64,000 nucleotides of DNA from Sipunculus nudus (Eukaryota > Annelida > Sipuncula > Golfingiida > Sipunculidae), in the NCBI GenBank assembly GCA_026874595.1, contig CM049319.1, forward strand, positions 58,224,917-58,288,916, given 5' to 3'. A program made the position numbers and the translations under genes. The notes below the pieces were generated by a model. It saw only the letters and a list, made by a program, of their open reading frames with translations, was not told the origin of the DNA and made no database searches. Positions 59,499 to 64,000 of the stretch are shown piece after piece. How positions within the stretch are numbered: position 1 is the first letter of the stretch; every line of letters starts with the position of its first letter.

Positions 59499-62400
59499 AA
59501 ACAAGTGACCCATGGGTCATGTCACTCAGCTGACAGGGAAGAGATTCGCTAAAGGAAATTTTATCATCAGAATGGTAGTATATACCCATTCAACTGAAGC
59601 ATCAAACAGATTAACCAACAGGCCAAGATTTAGTCTTTATTTATATATCTGAAAAATAGAGAAAAAATGTGTAAACTTTAAAAACTAGAATACGGGTAGC
59701 CGACAAGTGACCACGTGTATCCACCAAAATCAGAGTGGAACGGTTGAAGTGAGGCATGGATTGAGTGGCAAGGGGAAATAGAGTGAGGTATGTTGCATAT
59801 TAGCATGGATGTCTGCAGCCTAAATGTGTATGTAGGTTGTGCCACCTACCACAAATCCAGAAAGCTGTCCAAGTTGTATACATATGCAAAATTTTAGGCA
59901 GAAAAGTCAAACCACTACATGTATATGAGTGATTTTAGCCAACGGCAGACAAACAGACAGATGCTGTGCAAAAATGGTTGCAGGTGGCCCCTCCAGTTTT
60001 GTGTATGATAAAGACCTATGTGAGATCTATACACATGCAAAATTTTGGCCCAATCGTTCAAACGGTTCCCGAGATATGAGCTCGGATGTCTGCAGCGTAA
60101 ACTAGAAAGTAGGTGGCGCCACCTGTCATAAAATCAAGAAAGCTATCCAGGATGTATAAAACTGCAAAATTTTAGGCAGATATGTCAAACCACTGCCGAG
60201 ATATGAGTGATTTTAACCCAAGGCAGATGAACAGATGGACACTGTGCAAACATGGTTACAGGTGGCGCCACCATTTTTGTGTATGTTATAAAGCAATCCA
60301 AGGGCTACATTTGTATAAATTTTATTTCCTGATTGGTCAATCGGTTCCCGAGATATGAGGGTTTATGTGTGGAAACAGACGCACAAATGGACGCTGGATA
60401 GAGGGGAAAGGTCAGAGGTCAACACAAATTGGTTAGGCACTAGTTCACATGTGACTAGATAATTGGTGTAAGTTTCGGAAAAATCGGTCCATTTTTCCTT
60501 CAGAGGAGCTCTCTGGAAACAAACGTGGCAGCTGTGGAGGAACCCGGTCAAAAAAATAGTATTTGCAAAACTTCGTTTTGGAGGATACAAAAATACAGGT
60601 GGCTCCACCAATCTGCAGAAACTAATAAAAACACTTAATGGTCAATATCCATGCAAAGAATCATGGTGATCTCCGCATAAGTTGTTCATATACTTCAGCT
60701 TTTGTATCAAATTGTCCATTATTCTGAGGGATACTTCAGAGTCCTATAGCTTGAAGGATTTTGGTAACAGAGACCTAATTTCAAGTTTCCACAGGCACTC
60801 TTCATGGGCCTCCTTGCATGACAAGAATAAAGTTTCTAGGTCCAGTTGTTGCAATTTGTACCCTGTTGACAGATAACCACATCTTTAAAGGTCTCAAAAA
60901 AAGAGAAAAAAAAATTCGTAAAAATTTGAAAAAAATAGAGGTGGCGCAACCAGTCTGCAGAAACTGATGGAACAGCTCATGATCAATATGCATGCCAAAA
61001 ATCATGCCCATCAGTGTTGTAGTTGTTGAGATATTGAAGATTTTGTATGAAATTTTTGACTACTCTGGGGGGTACTTTGGGGCCCCATAGCTTGAAGGAT
61101 ATGGGTAACAGAGACCTAATTTCTGGTTTCCATGGAGACTTTTCATAGGTCTCTCAGTGTGTCAAGAATGAAGATTCTAGGTCCAGTCGTTACGATTTGT
61201 GCCACGCTAACATATGACAGCATCCTTAAAGGTCTCAAAAATAGAGGAAAAATCATAAAAAAAACCCGAACAAATACAGGTTGTGCCACCAGTCTGAAAG
61301 AACTGATGGAACACCCCTTGATCAATATGTATGCCAAAAATCATGACCATCAGTGATGTAGTTATTGAGATATTGAAGTTTTTGTATGAATTTTTTTGAC
61401 TACTCTGGGGGGTATTTTGGGGCCCCATATCTCGATGGATATGGGTAACAGAGACCTAATTTCTGGTTTCCATGGAGACTTTTCATAGGTCTCTCAGTGT
61501 GTCAAGAATGAAGATTCTAGGTCCAGTCGTTACGATTTGTGCCACGTTAACAGATGACAGCATCCTTAAAGGTCTCAAAAATAGAGGAAAAAAATCGTGA
61601 AAAATCGAACAATACAGGTGGCGCCACCAGTCTGCAGGAACTGATGGAACATCTCATAATCAATATGTATGCCAAAAATCATGACCATCAGTGATGTAGT
61701 TATTGAGATATTGAAGTTTTTGTATGAATTTTTTACTACTCTGGGGGGTAATTTGGGGCCCCATAGCTCGATGGATATGGGTAACAGAGACCTAATTTCT
61801 GGTTTCCAAGGATATTTTTCATGGACCTCTCAGTGTGTCAAGAATTAAGATTCTAGGTCCAGTCTTTACGATTTGTGCCTTGTTAACAGATGTTCACATT
61901 TTGAAAGGTCTCAAAAATAGAGAAAAAAATTAGTAAAAAATTAAACGATATAGGTGGCGCCACCAGTCTGCAGGAAGTGATGGAACATCTCATGATCAAT
62001 ATGTATGCCAAAAATCATGACCATCAGTCAAGTATTTAATGAGATATTGAAGTTTTTGCATGAAATTTTTTACTTTTCTGGGGGGTACTTTGGGGCCCCA
62101 TAGCTGGAAGGATATGGGTAACAGAGACCTAATTTCTGGTTTCCATGGAGACTTTTCATAGGTCTCTCAATGTGTCAATAATGAAGATTCTAGGTCCAGT
62201 CGTTACGATTTGTGCCTTGTTAACAGATGTTCACATTTTTAAAAGTATCAAAAATAGAGAAAAAATTCGTAATAAAATCGAAAAATACAGGTGGCGCCAC
62301 CAGTCCTCAGGAACTGATGGAACATCTCATGATCAATATGTATGCCAAATATCATGACCATGAGTCAAGTAGTTAATGAGATATTGAAGTTTTTGTATGA

Positions 62401-62671
62401 AATTTTTGACTTTTCTGGGGGGTACTTTGGGTCCCCATAGCTCGAAGGATATGGGTAACAGAGACCTAATTTCTGGTTTCCAAAGAGATTTTTCATTGAC
62501 CTCTCAGAATGTAAATTTACAAGATTCTAAGTCCAGCGGTTACAATTTGTGCCAGGTTAACGGACAGACGGACGGACAGACGGACAGACGGATGGACAGA
62601 CGGACAGACGGACGACGGACAAAGACTGATCGCTATAGCTCAGCTTGACTGAAAGTCAGCTGAGCTAAAAA
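59499..62671 (-). mobile_element. Family B element with about 337-bp monomers, interrupted by family A
   Basis: The head has acaagt, GACCCATGGGTC (59507-59518) and GTCACTCAGCTGAC (59521-59534). The tail has (GGAC)n (62560-62625), 'gatcgctatagctcagc' and GTCAGCTGAGC (62655-62665). Six monomers carry palindrome sites near 60597, 60940, 61277, 61617, 61954 and 62290 (steps 337-343), with repeated 'gatatgggtaacagagacct' and 'tacgatttgtgcc'. Family A copy 4 sits between head and first monomer. It is the longer relative of 46211-47456, which has three monomers. Confidence 0.85.
59685..60590 (-). mobile_element. Family A element, copy 4, nested with a paralogous empty site
   Basis: CTAG is at 59685-59688, followed by a degraded hairpin (GTAGCCG-ACAAG-TGACCAC) and GTGTATCCACC. 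The right end has GGAGGATAC (60580-60588) then AA. Flanks 'gtaaactttaaaa' and 'aaatacaggtggctccacc' are continuous at 46381-46410 in the sister B copy. Comparing A-run lengths (8 empty; 5 left and 5 right filled, of which 2 can belong to the element) fits insertion inside an A/T run without target duplication. Confidence 0.85.
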
Positions 62672-62978
62672 AGGTATGGTTCACAGGCACTTTTTGTCAG
62701 AAATCAATGCGGGCGGGCGCTTTTTTTATTTTAAATTTTTTGGTATGTTTCGATAAAAAATGTCAAATGATAAGGGAAAAGCATGAAAATAACAGTTTCA
62801 TTTTGCTATATAAGTGAAAGCACTACAAAACTAAGGAAATTGTATGGTTTTATCTTCTTGAAAGAATTATGGGAGCGGCAGCAGCTCAAAATTGGAAGGT
62901 TTTTGTTGAAAATCAAAATAAAAAGTTTTGATGCGGGGGTTTAAAATTGATGTGGGCGGTGCCTGAGAACCATACCTT
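62671..62978. mobile_element. MITE copy 2
   Basis: The left AAGGTATGGTTCACAGGCAC (62671-62690) and the inverse of the right end (62959-62978) agree at 19 of 20 positions. The interior matches 13389-13652 with added GC-rich blocks (gcgggcgggcgc; gggagcggcagcagc). It starts in the terminal A-run of the family B element. No clear target duplication. Confidence 0.82.
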
Positions 62979-63339
62979 TAATTTTTTTTGGCCTAACAAC
63001 AGTAGAAAACTAATAAATTACCTGCAGCTAAACATCATTGTCTATAACATGTAATACTGTATCCCTCAGAACACTTCACTTCTTTTGTACTGTCACAGCC
63101 AGAATTTCGGTTCTTAACTTAAATGCTCCTATAGTCCTTTCACCACTGGCTTTCACCTGCTTTTTGTCGATAATTTTCTTAAAAATTTATATTTTTCAAA
63201 AAATTTCCTAGAAAACTACTTATGGAAGTGACAACCTAATTGGCAATTAAGAACTGTGCAATAAATCCACAGTTTATGTTTCACAACTTTTAGTCTCTTC
63301 ACAATGATATGGCAGATATTCCCCTGCACGAGTAGCCAT

Positions 63340-63560
63340 GTTTGTTTTAGCTGGTTTTATTTTTAAGAGTGTTTACATGACATCATCTAATCAGCAGCTG
63401 TCAACTGCAAGTGACCAATGACCTTAACGGCCATATAAAGTTGGTCTGATATGTTGTAAAATGAATTTCTCATATTTTTAAATAATTCTTTTTTTTTAAG
63501 GTGCAAGGCAGGTATTTATTTATCTTGTTGAAAATTAAGTCCTTTCATCCTCTACACTAT
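63340..63560 (+). repeat. Dispersed repeat R2, copy 2
   Basis: It aligns in order with 41830-42130 (catctaatcagcagct, gtgaccaatgacctt, gatatgttgtaaaa, ggtatttattta). Confidence 0.65.
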
Positions 63561-64000
63561 ACTATAACTGTTTCCCTAGAAAAGTAAAAAATAAAATTTT
63601 CCAAGCAAACAACAAGCAGACATGAGGGGATGATGTTTACTATAGACACAAACACACTAGGGTATCCCAGGCGAATACTGAATCAAGTTCTGAATCATCC
63701 TTTTCTGACAATACAAATGGCAATTTAGATATTTATATACAGCGTTGTTTTCACTGTGGGTTTCATAACTGCACCAGGTGACCTATAGGCCATGGGCTAG
63801 TGGGGGTCATAGTGCACCCCCCTTGTGATTTACTTTAATAGGTATTTTCATGTAGCCCTAGGTCTAACAATTCAGAAAATTGATGTTGCCAGCAAAAAAA
63901 CTGGGATGGAAGATACCTCCCATGGACTTTTTAATAACGCCTACTTTTACAGCTGGAGGCAGATAATTAGGGGTATGGAAAATCCAAACAACCCTAACTT
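63561..64000. other. Unannotated
   Basis: I see nothing I can support. Confidence 0.4.

Overview
The window is animal genomic DNA: AT-rich, almost entirely non-coding and dominated by mobile-element debris. The only host protein-coding sequence I can support is one internal exon on the minus strand (10217-10396). It encodes the core of protein phosphatase 1 inhibitor-2 (PPP1R2/IPP2 family) and has good splice sites on both sides. The exon shows a metazoan. The repeats (pearl/HINE-like elements with tandem cores and GACGGACGGAC tails, tRNA-derived SINEs, dispersed 'tgaccttgacctttgacc' arrays) point to a lophotrochozoan, most likely a bivalve or other mollusc. I cannot name the species.

The main content is a set of elements that share one architecture. 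Written on the + strand, each begins with an A-rich junction followed by CTAG/CCAG or ACAAG. Next come a short perfect hairpin and an 11-bp-class motif. A core follows, usually of tandem monomers, then often a (GGAC)n stretch, and finally the inverted copy of the 11-bp motif with a terminal A-run. Read on the minus strand this is 5' subterminal repeat - core - 3' subterminal repeat - hairpin - CTAG/CTGG or CTTG, then a host T. That is the layout described for non-autonomous Helentrons (HINE/DINE-1 type, and probably bivalve 'pearl' elements). I recognise five families by their ends: A (3581-5323, 5821-7158, 33196-34883, 59685-60590), B (5501-9307, 35780-37689, 46211-47456, 47457-49658, 59499-62671, headless copy 797-3340), C (33019-35709, 49657-50157, fragments), D (20602-22192) and E (1-797, running off the left edge). 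They nest in each other (A in B, A in C), abut head to tail (46211-50157), all lie in the same orientation, and share core monomers although their ends differ. No Rep/helicase gene is present, so they would depend on an autonomous partner elsewhere.

Other elements: a decayed APE-type non-LTR retrotransposon (43181-46205, minus) that keeps endonuclease and FADD motifs but has lost the middle of its reverse transcriptase; the RT C-terminal relic of a second one (52840-53345, minus); a 1.4-kb TIR element with TA flanks (27961-29358); two copies of a MITE (13389-13652, 62671-62978); a CAGGG-ended hAT-like MITE (30484-30751); another TIR candidate (26660-27542); three tRNA-related sequences (11330-11470, 14885-15145, 40571-40800); two minisatellites with 36-bp and about 20-bp units; several dispersed repeat pairs; and microsatellites.

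Layout: 1-9307 element cluster, probably inside or downstream of the PPP1R2 gene; 9308-20100 PPP1R2 exon with intron-like DNA and scattered repeats; 20165-22192 minisatellite plus family D; 22193-32860 mostly unannotated with three TIR elements; 32860-37689 nested A-in-C and B; 37690-43180 dispersed repeats; 43181-50740 retrotransposon plus three abutting elements; 50740-59498 largely unannotated with relics; 59499-62978 A-in-B plus MITE; then unannotated to the end. The longer open reading frames elsewhere are periodic shadows of tandem repeats, not genes.
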